Shown here piece by piece: positions 8,225-17,187 of a stretch of DNA of 47,806 nt. The position numbers and the translations under genes are program-made. Numbering within the stretch: the stretch's first letter is position 1; each line of letters opens with the position of its first letter. The notes beneath the pieces are model-generated. The model was not told where the DNA came from. It did not search any database and saw only the letters and a list, made by a program, of their open reading frames with translations. The stretch is from an uncultured OM182 clade bacterium (GTDB taxonomy: Bacteria; Pseudomonadota; Gammaproteobacteria; Pseudomonadales; Azotimanducaceae): positions 1-47,806 of the forward strand of contig CACFLG010000009.1 of the NCBI GenBank assembly GCA_902567095.1, in the 5' to 3' direction.

Positions 8225-8919
8225 ATAAGGTGTGTGCAGTTATTCCAATTGGAGATCTTTCATGCGCAAAGAGTCGACTTTCTAGCGTGCTAAGCAGAGA
8301 AGAAAGGACTAAGTTTTTTATGGCCATGGTGAAGGACGTGTTAAGTGCACTTAGCAAGTGTACTAAAGTCCAGTCGATAATGGTGGTTACGAACGATGGA
8401 GAGGCGGCCTCCCTAGCCAATTCTTATGGAGCCGCGGTAAAGCCGGAACCCGAACAATCAGGATTAATCCAATCTGTCACTCACGCTGCGTCGTTACTTG
8501 AAGAAGCTTACGCAGATATCATGTTGTTTTTGCCAGGAGACGTGCCGTTGATAAACGCTGAAGAGTTAGAGGCCGTTATCGAGGGCCTCAGCCAGTCAAA
8601 GGCTAGTGGACTAGTAATTGTTCCTTCTAAAGACTTTGGAGGTACGAACTGTATGGCTATATCCCCTCCAAGTGCGATAGACTTCCAATTCGGAGAGGAC
8701 AGTTATAGAAAGCACATCAAGAACGCAAGGAGCAAAGGAATTGAACCAGAAACGCTTACCTTGCCTGGCTTAGGTATGGATATAGATACGCCTGAGGACC
8801 TTATGGCACTGACTAAGACGATTGGAGATGAAAACCAGAACTTGGTTTCAAGCAGCACCTTTAGTTACTTGAAGTCGAGTGGAATAGCAGAGCGTTTAAC
8901 TAAACTATCTGGGATATAA
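8221..8919 (+). CDS. cofC: 2-phospho-L-lactate (or PEP/3-phosphoglycerate) guanylyltransferase
   Basis: A 232-residue nucleotidyltransferase of the CofC/FbiD family. It condenses GTP with a three-carbon phospho-acid to give the guanylated precursor used by CofD. Visible motifs are the N-terminal VIPIGDLSCAKSRLSSVL (8-25), FLPGDVPLI with the metal-binding Asp (103-111), FGGTNCM, and GMDIDTPEDL near 185-194. The start is a TTG that overlaps the cofD stop; a GTG three codons later is an alternative. Which acid it prefers (2-phospholactate in archaea, phosphoenolpyruvate in mycobacteria, 3-phosphoglycerate in Paraburkholderia-type bacteria) cannot be decided by eye. Confidence 0.92.
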   Translation: MNKVCAVIPIGDLSCAKSRLSSVLSREERTKFFMAMVKDVLSALSKCTKVQSIMVVTNDGEAASLANSYGAAVKPEPEQSGLIQSVTHAASLLEEAYADIMLFLPGDVPLINAEELEAVIEGLSQSKASGLVIVPSKDFGGTNCMAISPPSAIDFQFGEDSYRKHIKNARSKGIEPETLTLPGLGMDIDTPEDLMALTKTIGDENQNLVSSSTFSYLKSSGIAERLTKLSGI

Positions 8920-8926
8920 CAAACCG

Positions 8927-11434
8927 ATGACGATTCACAATACCCTTTTGAAGGAAGCTCTAGAGAGAAGGCTGAGCGATGACGAGATGCTCGCGCTAGG
9001 ATCTTTTTCCGATACTGAGATATTGTCCCTAGCGGCCAGACAAATAAGGGACGCTGGACACCAGAATTTGGTCTCATACTCCCGCAAGGTTTTTATCCCC
9101 CTCACTCATCTTTGTCGAGATGTTTGCCATTACTGCACCTTTGCACAGGTGCCCCGAAAACTTAAAGCTCCTTATTTAAAACCGGAAGAGGTTCTTAAAA
9201 TTGCTAGGGACGGAGCAGATGCTGGTTGTAAAGAGGCTTTGTTTACCCTGGGCGATAAGCCAGAGCTGCGTTATAAGGCAGCTAGGGAAGGACTTAAAGA
9301 GCTCAAACAAGATTCAACTCTCTCGTACCTCAAGGACATGGCTCAACTCGTTCTGGATGAAACAGGGTTATTCCCTCACCTCAACCCTGGGCTGATGAGT
9401 GAATCGGAGGTAAAAGAACTCCGTTCTGTTTCAGTTTCTATGGGAATTATGCTGGAGAGTGATTCAGATAGGTTAACTGAAAAAGCTATGCCACATTACG
9501 GATCCCCCGACAAGATTCCAGCCCGGCGAATCGAAACTCTAGAAAACGCCGGCAGGGCTAAGGTGCCTTTCACTTCAGGCATTTTAATTGGGATTGGGGA
9601 AACAAGAGAAGAACGAGTGAAATCAATCCTAACTCTCCGAAGGCTGAGTGAAGAATTTGGGCATATTCAAGAGATCATTGTCCAGAATTTTAGAGCGAAG
9701 CCAGAAACACTCATGGCCAAAGCCCCCGAGCCTGATTTGAACGAACTGCTATGGACGATTGCCTTGGCAAGAATCGCGTTCGGTGCTGAGATGAATATCC
9801 AGGCCCCGCCAAATCTAAGCCCCGGTGTTTTTGAAAAAATAGTTGGAGCAGGGATTAACGATTGGGGAGGTGTCTCTCCGGTTACCCCAGATTTTGTAAA
9901 CCCAGAGGCTCCATGGCCTCATTTGGTTGATTTGGCTGACAGAACAAGGGGTGCAGGGAAGCTTCTGCTAGAAAGGCTTGCGCTATATCCCAGCCACGCT
10001 AATGACCTCGACAAATGGGTAGATCCATCTATTCGCCCGTTAGTTTTGCAGGCAATTGACGGCTCTGGTTTCGCCCGTTCAGAGACATGGAGTGCGGGCG
10101 ACTTAATTCCTCCTCCTCAGTTTGATGTAGGTCTGGTTTCGGCTATTCCAAGAGATCGTGTGTCAAGTGACATAACTTATATCCTTGAAAAAGCAATCAG
10201 CGAAAGAGGAGCTCTATCTGAAGCTGAAATCGAGAGAATGATGCAGGCAAGAGGCCCGGATTTTACTGCAGTTTGTCAGGCCGCGGACAAATATAGAAAA
10301 GTAGTAGCAGGTGATGAAGTTACCTACTGCGTAAACCGAAACATTAATTACACAAATATCTGCTATTTCAAATGCCAATTTTGCGCTTTTTCAAAGGGCA
10401 AAATGAGCGAAAATTTAAGAGGTCGGCCCTACGATCTTTCCCATGAAGAGATTATGAGACGAACAAAGGAGGCTTGGGACAGAGGTGCCAGTGAGGTGTG
10501 CCTCCAAGGTGGAATTCACCCAGAATATGACGGCAATACCTATATAGACATATGCCGTTCTATTAAACAGGTGGTTCCTGAGATGCATATCCATGCTTTT
10601 TCACCGCTTGAGGTTTGGCAAGGAGCAAAAACTCTGGGACTGCCAATACCAGACTTTTTAAGAGAGCTTAAAGAAGCGGGGCTGGGAACACTTCCAGGCA
10701 CCGCCGCTGAGATTCTTGATGATGAGGTTAGGAAGGATCTTTGTCCAGACAAGATCAATACTTCGCAGTGGCTCGAGGTAATGGAGGCAGCGCACAACGA
10801 AGGTTTCAACACCACTGCTACGATAATGTACGGGCATCTTGAGCGCTACCGTCACGTGGCGAAACATTTGCTGCGCGTAAAAAATCTCCAGATGAAAACG
10901 GGAGGTTTTACTGAATTTGTAATTTTGCCTTTTATTCACATGGAATCCCCTCTTTATCTCAAAGGTAAAGCCAGGAAGGGCCCTACATTTCGAGAGGCCG
11001 TGCTAATTCACGCGGTGTCACGTTTAGTTTTGTCTCCCCATTTCAAGAATATTCAGGCGTCTTGGACTAAGCTGGGGCATGAGGGCATAAAAGCCTGTTT
11101 GAGAGCTGGTGTAAACGATATCGGGGGTACTTTAATGAATGAGACCATTACACGAGCGGCAGGTGCTTCCCACGGACAAGAGACTACCCCAGACGAGATG
11201 GAAAAGTTGATCAAAAGTGTAGGTAGGCAGCCAAGGCAACGAACCACTTCATATGGACATGTTTCAGAACTTCAGCGTCAGAAATCCCTTGGGGCTGGCG
11301 ATCTAGCTGAGCCTGTCTATGCTAGCGCAGAAAAATATGAGAGAAAATCAAGCCGCAAAAAGCCAAAACTAGTCCGCCCAGGTATTGATAATCTTGGAGG
11401 AGAGGAAAAAATAACAAGCGCCGATATTGTTTAG
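8927..11434 (+). CDS. fbiC: FO synthase, fused CofG-CofH radical SAM protein
   Basis: An 835-residue protein that makes the deazaflavin Fo from tyrosine and the pyrimidine intermediate of riboflavin synthesis. It has two radical SAM modules, each with its own CX3CX2C iron-sulfur motif: CRDVCHYC at residues 63-70 in the CofG half and CYFKCQFC at 479-486 in the CofH half. Its length and order match actinobacterial FbiC (about 856 residues); in archaea the halves are separate genes. Both halves look intact, including the late CofH segment ending in QRTTSYGHV. It starts 7 bases after cofC and is followed after 13 bases by an LLM gene with an AGGGAG site. Confidence 0.96.
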   Translation: MTIHNTLLKEALERRLSDDEMLALGSFSDTEILSLAARQIRDAGHQNLVSYSRKVFIPLTHLCRDVCHYCTFAQVPRKLKAPYLKPEEVLKIARDGADAGCKEALFTLGDKPELRYKAAREGLKELKQDSTLSYLKDMAQLVLDETGLFPHLNPGLMSESEVKELRSVSVSMGIMLESDSDRLTEKAMPHYGSPDKIPARRIETLENAGRAKVPFTSGILIGIGETREERVKSILTLRRLSEEFGHIQEIIVQNFRAKPETLMAKAPEPDLNELLWTIALARIAFGAEMNIQAPPNLSPGVFEKIVGAGINDWGGVSPVTPDFVNPEAPWPHLVDLADRTRGAGKLLLERLALYPSHANDLDKWVDPSIRPLVLQAIDGSGFARSETWSAGDLIPPPQFDVGLVSAIPRDRVSSDITYILEKAISERGALSEAEIERMMQARGPDFTAVCQAADKYRKVVAGDEVTYCVNRNINYTNICYFKCQFCAFSKGKMSENLRGRPYDLSHEEIMRRTKEAWDRGASEVCLQGGIHPEYDGNTYIDICRSIKQVVPEMHIHAFSPLEVWQGAKTLGLPIPDFLRELKEAGLGTLPGTAAEILDDEVRKDLCPDKINTSQWLEVMEAAHNEGFNTTATIMYGHLERYRHVAKHLLRVKNLQMKTGGFTEFVILPFIHMESPLYLKGKARKGPTFREAVLIHAVSRLVLSPHFKNIQASWTKLGHEGIKACLRAGVNDIGGTLMNETITRAAGASHGQETTPDEMEKLIKSVGRQPRQRTTSYGHVSELQRQKSLGAGDLAEPVYASAEKYERKSSRKKPKLVRPGIDNLGGEEKITSADIV

Positions 11435-11447
11435 AGAGGGAGATTAA

Positions 11448-12443
11448 ATGAGTATACGTCAGAGGGTAGCGTTGACTTTGCCAGATCCGCGAGGAGTGAA
11501 CGCAACGATTGAGATGGCTAGGCGCGCTGAGTCAGAGGGTTATGATGACCTTTGGTTCGCTGATTCGGGTGGGGTTGATGCCTTAACGACGGCTGCCGCG
11601 GTGGCGATTAACACTGAGAGGGTTAGAATTGGTACGGCTATCATCCCCGTCTATACCCGTACACCGGTGGTTCTTGCGTCTACGACTCGCGTTTTGTGGG
11701 AGTTGTCAGAGGGGCGCTTTATTCTCGGTCTTGGCTCGTCTAGTCAAACTATGATGGAAAACTGGAACGGTCAAAAGTTCGAAAAACCATTAACTCGGGT
11801 CAAGGAAACAACACAGTTAGTTAAGTCGATTCTTAGAGGCGAGAAGACAGATTACTCTGGTGAGACAGTAAAAAGCCGTGGTTACAAACAGATTCCTGTA
11901 GAAGATGGGGTGCAACCAGTTTATATGGCTGCCTTGCGACCAGGCATGCTAGAGGCAGCGGCAGAGTTCTCCGATGGTGTAATCCTTAATTTATTCCCGA
12001 AAGAAGCGCTACCGAAAATGATGGAACATATCAGAATTGGAGCAGAAAGGGCTGGAAAGAGACTTGAGGATGTTGAGGTTGTCTGCAGACATCAAGTTGT
12101 AGTTACTGACGATAAAGAGAATTCAAGGAATTTAATACGTGCGGGCTTTGCTCCTTATTACGCTACCCCAGTTTACAATAAATTTTTGGCATGGTGTGGC
12201 TACGAAGACGTGGCCGAGTCAATAAGAGATGGTTGGGCATCCAAAGATAGGGATAAAACTACTAGCGCCTTGAGTGATAAGCTTGTTGAAGACATAGCTA
12301 TTTTAGGTTCTGAGGAGCAGTGTCATGATCGCATAAGAGAGTATGCGGAAATGGGTATCACTACTCACATTATCTCTTGTGTTTCCCCCAAAGATTCACA
12401 GCGAACCTTTCAGGCCTTTTCTGGCAACAAATTTAGTATTTGA
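11448..12443 (+). CDS. LLM-class F420-dependent oxidoreductase (first of three in tandem)
   Basis: A 331-residue luciferase-like TIM-barrel protein. Landmarks are the N-terminal VALTLPDPRG, the segment YDDLWFADSGG near residues 31-41, VRIGTAIIPVYTRTP around 62-76 and the family signature GRFILGLGSSS near 89-99. The ATG at 11448 follows a strong AGAGGGAG site and is only 13 bases from fbiC, so it should be in the same operon. Placement directly behind the F420 synthesis genes makes F420 the likely cofactor; the substrate is unknown. It has the methylene-H4MPT-reductase-like fold, but that specific function is not implied. Confidence 0.88.
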   Translation: MSIRQRVALTLPDPRGVNATIEMARRAESEGYDDLWFADSGGVDALTTAAAVAINTERVRIGTAIIPVYTRTPVVLASTTRVLWELSEGRFILGLGSSSQTMMENWNGQKFEKPLTRVKETTQLVKSILRGEKTDYSGETVKSRGYKQIPVEDGVQPVYMAALRPGMLEAAAEFSDGVILNLFPKEALPKMMEHIRIGAERAGKRLEDVEVVCRHQVVVTDDKENSRNLIRAGFAPYYATPVYNKFLAWCGYEDVAESIRDGWASKDRDKTTSALSDKLVEDIAILGSEEQCHDRIREYAEMGITTHIISCVSPKDSQRTFQAFSGNKFSI

Positions 12444-12470
12444 ATAAATTGACTTAAAAGAGGTAAAAAT

Positions 12471-13478
12471 ATGATAGTAGATGGTGGTATATCAACTGAT
12501 AATCTCGCAGGTGTCCCCGCCCATGCCAAGAGACTCGAGGCACTTGGCTATCATGGCGCAGTTACGGCTGAAACATCGCACGATCCATTCTTTCCCCTTC
12601 TGCTTGCAGCAGAGCACACAGAGAAAATTCAATTGGTTACATCTATTGCCGTCGCTTTTGCTCGAACGCCGATGAATTTAGCTAACATCGGACATGACCT
12701 TAATAGCTTCTCGAAAGGACGTTTTGTTTTGGGCTTAGGCTCTCAAATTAGACCTCATGTGACGAAACGATTTAGCATGCCTTGGTCAAAGCCAGCCGCC
12801 AGGATGCGGGAATTCATTTCTGCGATGCGGGCTATCTGGGACTGCTGGCATAATGGCTCACAGCTTTCCTTTAAAGGTGATTTCTACGACCACTCGCTTA
12901 TGACACCAATGTTCACGCCTTTGGATAGCGAATATGGCGCCCCACGGGTAATGCTGGCGGCGGTCGGTCCTTTGATGACTGAGGTCGCAGGCGAGGTAGC
13001 GGACGGAGTTATTATTCATTCTTTTACGACGAAAAAATATTTACAGGAAGTGACGCTTCCTGCTGTTGAAAAGGGCCTTGAAAAGGCGGGTCGGTCTAGA
13101 TCGGACTTCCAGATATCGTACCCGGGCTTCATTGTGACTGGCAAAAATGAGGAAGAGTTCAATGCTACAAAAAAGGCGGTGTGCAAGCAGATCGCATTTT
13201 ACGGGTCTACTCCTGCCTACGCACCGGTTCTTGGTTCTCATGGTTGGGGAGATTTGCAGCCTGAATTGAATAAATTATCAAAGATGGGGAATTGGGATGA
13301 AATGGGATCTCTCATCACTGATGAGATTCTAAACGAATTTGCCATAGTGGGAGAACTGGATCAGGTGGTGGATAAGTTCAAAAATCGATACTCTGGTCTA
13401 GTTGACCGAACTATGGGATCTTTGCCCGCGCGTAATGACGAACACGCAAAAGAATTATTAAGGAACTTGAGCGCTTAA
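12471..13478 (+). CDS. LLM-class F420-dependent oxidoreductase (second of three)
   Basis: A 335-residue member of the LLM family, closest in appearance to the mycobacterial-type F420-dependent subgroup. The segment HDPFFPLLLAAEHTEKIQLV (residues 42-61) and the signature GRFVLGLGSQIRPHV are well kept, and GEVADGVIIHSF occurs in the late cofactor region. An AGAGG site stands 7 bases before the ATG. The gene follows the first LLM gene by 27 bases. The N-terminus is very short before the first barrel strand (MIVDGGIS), which is usual in this subgroup. Substrate not identifiable from sequence. Confidence 0.88.
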   Translation: MIVDGGISTDNLAGVPAHAKRLEALGYHGAVTAETSHDPFFPLLLAAEHTEKIQLVTSIAVAFARTPMNLANIGHDLNSFSKGRFVLGLGSQIRPHVTKRFSMPWSKPAARMREFISAMRAIWDCWHNGSQLSFKGDFYDHSLMTPMFTPLDSEYGAPRVMLAAVGPLMTEVAGEVADGVIIHSFTTKKYLQEVTLPAVEKGLEKAGRSRSDFQISYPGFIVTGKNEEEFNATKKAVCKQIAFYGSTPAYAPVLGSHGWGDLQPELNKLSKMGNWDEMGSLITDEILNEFAIVGELDQVVDKFKNRYSGLVDRTMGSLPARNDEHAKELLRNLSA

Positions 13479-13515
13479 AAAAGAAGATAGAGATTAATTA
13501 CACAAGGAATAAGAC

Positions 13516-14550
13516 ATGAAGCTAGGAATTTTAAATGGTCTAGGTGGGAAAAATATCGCGATAGATATCAATAGAATAAAGGCAGCAGAGAGTATGGGTT
13601 ATGACTCTGTTTGGACTGCAGAAGCTTACGGATCAGATGCTGTAACTCCGGCAGCCTGGATTCTCGCTCACACCGAAAAGATCAAGGTTGGAACAGCCAT
13701 AATGCAAATGCCTGGACGCAGTCCAGCTTGCGCCGCCAGCACTGCGATGACCCTCAATCAGCTCTCAAATGGACGATTTATAGTCGGTCTAGGTGCCTCT
13801 GGCCCTCAAGTCGTGGAGGGTTGGCACGGAGTAGCATACGGCAGACCTATGACTAGAACAAAAGAATACATTGACATCATGCGAAAGATATTCGCTAGAG
13901 AAGAACCGGTAGAGCATCAGGGATTTCATTATAGTATGCCTTACCAGGGCGAAGACGGGACTGGACTTGGCAAGCCTTTAAAAAGCATGTTGGCAGCTGA
14001 TACCTCAATAAAGATCTATACTGCTGCAATTACACCAAAAGGCTTAGAGACCTCAGGCGAGGTAGCAGACGGAGTGTTCCCTATATGGATGCCTCCAGAA
14101 AAAACCGATGTCTTGGTTGACTCTATTCAGAGTGGGCTCAGCAAATCTGGCAGGTCATTCGTTGAATACGATGTTGCCCCTTTTGTCACTGTCATGATTG
14201 GAGATAATCTTGAACATTGCAGAATGCCAATAAAAGGAAACATGGCTCTTTACATTGGCGGTATGGGAGCTCGAAACAAAAATTTCTATAATGACTATGC
14301 TAAAGCATTGGGATACGAAGACGCCGCGATAAAGATTCAGGATCTTTTCTTGTCTGGAAAGAAAGATGAGGCCATGGCGGCGGTTCCAGACGAACTGGTT
14401 GATGCGTGCCATCTGGTAGGTCCAGTTGAGCGAATCAAAGAGCGTCTGCAGGTTTGGAAGGAAGCCAGTGCCTCTGGAAAAATTGGTAGCATGTTAATTG
14501 GCGCGGGTCAGCAAGAAGCGTTGGAGCTAGTTGCTGGAGAAATGCTTTAG
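13516..14550 (+). CDS. LLM-class F420-dependent oxidoreductase (third of three)
   Basis: A 344-residue LLM protein with MGYDSVWTAEAYGSDAVTP near residues 27-45, KVGTAIMQMPGRSPA around 61-75 and the signature GRFIVGLGASGPQVVEG just after. The GPQVVEGWHG stretch is typical of F420-dependent members related to mycobacterial enzymes. An AAGGA site precedes the ATG. It starts 37 bases after the second LLM gene and appears to close the F420 operon; the following gene starts 39 bases later on a GTG with a weaker site, so read-through is possible. Confidence 0.88.
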   Translation: MKLGILNGLGGKNIAIDINRIKAAESMGYDSVWTAEAYGSDAVTPAAWILAHTEKIKVGTAIMQMPGRSPACAASTAMTLNQLSNGRFIVGLGASGPQVVEGWHGVAYGRPMTRTKEYIDIMRKIFAREEPVEHQGFHYSMPYQGEDGTGLGKPLKSMLAADTSIKIYTAAITPKGLETSGEVADGVFPIWMPPEKTDVLVDSIQSGLSKSGRSFVEYDVAPFVTVMIGDNLEHCRMPIKGNMALYIGGMGARNKNFYNDYAKALGYEDAAIKIQDLFLSGKKDEAMAAVPDELVDACHLVGPVERIKERLQVWKEASASGKIGSMLIGAGQQEALELVAGEML

Positions 14551-14589
14551 TAATGCATTCTGAGAAAAAAAATTTCAAATTCAGATTAT

Positions 14590-15738
14590 GTGATTAAGGT
14601 CTTTCCTGACATAAGGGAAATAGGCCAGAGCTGCTGGGATAAATGCGCTGCACCCAAAGGGTCAACGTTTGACCCGTTCACTTCATATAGCTTTCTTCGA
14701 GCGCTCGAAGAAAGCAAGTCTGCTTGCTCGGAATCTGGTTGGTCACCATGTCATTTAGGTTTAGAGAGCTCTTGTGGAGAATTGTTGGGAATTGTTCCGA
14801 GTTATCTAAAGAGTCATTCTCAAGGTGAATACGTTTTTGATTATGCGTGGGCAGACGCGTTTGAGAGGGCGGGAGGTCGTTATTATCCCAAGTTGCAAAT
14901 TAGCATCCCTTTTACGCCGGTAACTGGCAGAAGATTGTTGGTTAGTGATCGAGTTGATTCGAAGGGTTTAGAAACAGAACTGGCCCAAGGGCTATTAACT
15001 CTGGCAGACAGACTAAAAGCTTCATCCGTTCACCTGACTTTTTTAGAAAAAGAACAGTGGCAGGGCTTATCTAAATTAGGTTTTCTCAAGCGAACGCATA
15101 GCCAATTTCACTGGGAAAACCGAGACTATCGCTCGTTCAGTGAATTCTTAGATAGTTTAGCTTCAAAGAAACGAAAAAACATAAAAAGAGAGCGTAAAGG
15201 GGCCATAGACTCTGGCGTAGTCATTGAGCGTATAACTGGCAAAGAAATCCTTGAGAGTCATTGGGACGCTTTTTATAAATTCTATCTCGATACGGCAAAT
15301 AGAAAATGGGGTTCTGCATACCTAACAAGGGAGTTTTTCTCGATAGTTGGTGAAACCATGCCAGAGCATATTTTACTGATAATGTGCAAGAAGGGCGGCA
15401 GGTACATAGCAGGGGCGATTAACTTCATTGGATCCGATTGCCTCTATGGACGCAACTGGGGGTGTTCCGAGGATTATCCTTACCTTCATTTTGAGGTTTG
15501 CTACTACCAAGCTATAGACTTTGCAATTGAGAACAATCTTAAGCGAGTAGAGGCGGGTGCGCAGGGCGCGCACAAGTTAGCGCGAGGTTATATGCCGATC
15601 CATACTTATAGCGCTCACTGGATTGCTAATGATTCTTTTTCTGAAGCGGTTTCCAGTTACCTCGATCAAGAAAGGCAACATGTAGATCAAGAAATTGATT
15701 TCGTTGAGAAAAAAGGACCTTTTAAAGATAGCAAGTGA
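14590..15738 (+). CDS. COG3146-family GNAT-like acyltransferase
   Basis: A 382-residue protein of the COG3146 (formerly DUF482) group, which carries a FemAB/GNAT-like acyltransferase fold in the peptidoglycan-biosynthesis or recognition class. Recognisable pieces are FLRALEESKSA, the block from VFDYAWADAFERAGG to YYPKLQISIPFTPVTGRR, FLDSLASKKRKNIKRERK and the C-terminal EAGAQGAHKLARGYMP. It starts at a GTG (14590) that overlaps an upstream out-of-frame ATG; there is no ATG alternative. The biological substrate of this family is not established to my knowledge. It may be the last gene of the rightward run and is convergent with the YaiI-like gene at 15849. Confidence 0.85.
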   Translation: MIKVFPDIREIGQSCWDKCAAPKGSTFDPFTSYSFLRALEESKSACSESGWSPCHLGLESSCGELLGIVPSYLKSHSQGEYVFDYAWADAFERAGGRYYPKLQISIPFTPVTGRRLLVSDRVDSKGLETELAQGLLTLADRLKASSVHLTFLEKEQWQGLSKLGFLKRTHSQFHWENRDYRSFSEFLDSLASKKRKNIKRERKGAIDSGVVIERITGKEILESHWDAFYKFYLDTANRKWGSAYLTREFFSIVGETMPEHILLIMCKKGGRYIAGAINFIGSDCLYGRNWGCSEDYPYLHFEVCYYQAIDFAIENNLKRVEAGAQGAHKLARGYMPIHTYSAHWIANDSFSEAVSSYLDQERQHVDQEIDFVEKKGPFKDSK

Positions 15739-15848
15739 TTACTTACTTTAATTCATCACTTTTTTTCTTAAGATGAAATATACTTTAGAACTTATGTATA
15801 CTATTAGGATACGATTGTTTTATTTTTAGAGATACGCGAGTTGCTTGA

Positions 15849-16304
15849 TTAGATTTTTTGGTGTTTGGTGATATATCGGTCTAAAGCGTTAGCAAATTTC
15901 TGGAGGTCTGTTTTAGCTAGCGGTTTTGATTTGCCACTGTGCTCACCTGAAGACCGCATAGTTTCCATGAAATCTCTCAGCACCAGTTTCTGTTTTATTG
16001 TGTCTTTGGTGAAGTTCTCACCACGCGGGCTTATCACAGCGACTCCTTTATCTATTAGATCGGCTGCTAAGGGAATGTCTGAGGTGATCACGATGTCCTT
16101 CGGGCTAGCTCGGTTTAAGATCTCGTCGTCAGCGACATCGAATCCTCTCGGGACTTGAACAAAGTTAATTTGTTTTACTTTAGGAAGAGGAATAACTGAG
16201 TTCGCAACAAAATTTGTTTGAATTTTTGTTCTGATGCTTGCCCGGCAAAGGATCTCTCTGGCACCCTTCGGGCAAGCGTCTGCGTCAACCCAAATAGTAA
16301 TCAA
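15849..16304 (-). CDS. YaiI/YqxD family protein (UPF0178, DUF188)
   Basis: A 151-residue small protein with the family's N-terminal signature WVDADACPKGAREILCRAS at residues 5-23, then FVANS, and VITSDIPLAADLIDKG near 72-87, ending with a region rich in charged residues. The family adopts a PIN-like fold and its role is unproven. Its ATG overlaps the stop of the upstream SDR by four bases (ATGA-type overlap), so the two are translated from one message. Confidence 0.92.
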   Translation of the reverse strand: MITIWVDADACPKGAREILCRASIRTKIQTNFVANSVIPLPKVKQINFVQVPRGFDVADDEILNRASPKDIVITSDIPLAADLIDKGVAVISPRGENFTKDTIKQKLVLRDFMETMRSSGEHSGKSKPLAKTDLQKFANALDRYITKHQKI

Positions 16305-17026
16305 AAGTTTTCTTTAAAAGTTCTTATGTCTATTTCGTGTGTCCACGCATTTTTGGGCTGAGAATATAGGTACATAAACGTCTCGGATATACCATCAAGT
16401 CCAATTAAGCCATTAATACCGGTCGAAGCGACATAATCTGGGTAATTCGACTTAATTTTCTCGCCCATGATCCCGCCATCAATTATAACGTGTCCCACGT
16501 GAATGCCCTTTGGCTGAAACTCCCTTGCTAGACTTTGTGATAATGTCCTAAGCCCCGCTTTAGCTGCAGTAAAAGCTGAGAAGTTTGGCTTACCCCTAAC
16601 AGAGGCACTTGCACCCGTGAAAAGCAACGTTCCGGACTCTCGGGTTAACATTTTCTTCATTACATTCTGGGAAAAAAGAAATCCTCCAAACGTGCAAACT
16701 TTCCATGCTTCTTCGAAATATGTAGGAGACATAGTAATGAAATCTCCGGGGAAAGCGTTTCCAGCATTGTAGACAGCAAGGTCTATGGGACCAGTTTGTT
16801 CCGTTCTATCGACCAGCGAGCTGACCTCCTCAGGATTAGTTGCGTCGGCGCAAAAGGCAGTTGCCTTGCCCCCCTCGTTAATTATCTTTGAAGCTATTTT
16901 TTCTATGGCGGACTCAGTTCTCCCAGAAATGAATACGTGAAGCCCAGCCCTTGCCGCATGCATAGATAAATTTGCGCCCAATCCTTCGGCTGGTCCTACG
17001 CCAAGAATTATAGCTGTCTTATCCAA
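16301..17026 (-). CDS. SDR-family protein with Phe in place of the catalytic Tyr
   Basis: A 241-residue Rossmann protein of the short-chain dehydrogenase/reductase superfamily. The nucleotide site reads GVGPAEGLGANL (9-20) rather than the classical TGxxxGxG, YNAGN is at 86-90, and Ser140 and Lys156 of the active site are present. The residue aligned with the catalytic Tyr is Phe152 (sequence SAFTAAK). I recall related SDRs with this FxxxK pattern in many proteobacteria, so it may define a subfamily rather than a mutation. Its reaction is therefore uncertain. It is co-transcribed with the YaiI-like gene and divergent from the thiolase at 17188. Confidence 0.87.
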   Translation of the reverse strand: MDKTAIILGVGPAEGLGANLSMHAARAGLHVFISGRTESAIEKIASKIINEGGKATAFCADATNPEEVSSLVDRTEQTGPIDLAVYNAGNAFPGDFITMSPTYFEEAWKVCTFGGFLFSQNVMKKMLTRESGTLLFTGASASVRGKPNFSAFTAAKAGLRTLSQSLAREFQPKGIHVGHVIIDGGIMGEKIKSNYPDYVASTGINGLIGLDGISETFMYLYSQPKNAWTHEIDIRTFKENF

Positions 17027-17122
17027 TCTATAACCACTTTTTTAAAAATTTGGGTTAGATGGTACCTATTGTTTGAGCGGGGTTCCATTAGAAAAAGTAT
17101 AGCGATCAAAAATTTCAAATAG

Positions 17123-17151
17123 TTGCGTATTTACTTGCGCACCCTTATGCT
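17123..17151 (+). promoter_or_regulatory. Sigma70-type promoter for the thiolase gene
   Basis: TTGCGT (17123-17128) and TATGCT (17146-17151) are separated by exactly 17 bases and lie 36 bases upstream of the thiolase ATG. Both hexamers are close to the sigma70 consensus. This is a pattern match only. Confidence 0.45.
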
Positions 17152-17187
17152 CTTTGAAATCGAAGTCTGTTCTGGAGAACGTGTTGT

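Noticed and set aside
15796-15812. Inverted repeat GTATACTATTAGGATAC with one mismatch pair
   Set aside because: It is in a short gap between convergent genes, has no T-run, and is AT-rich; too weak for a terminator or operator call.
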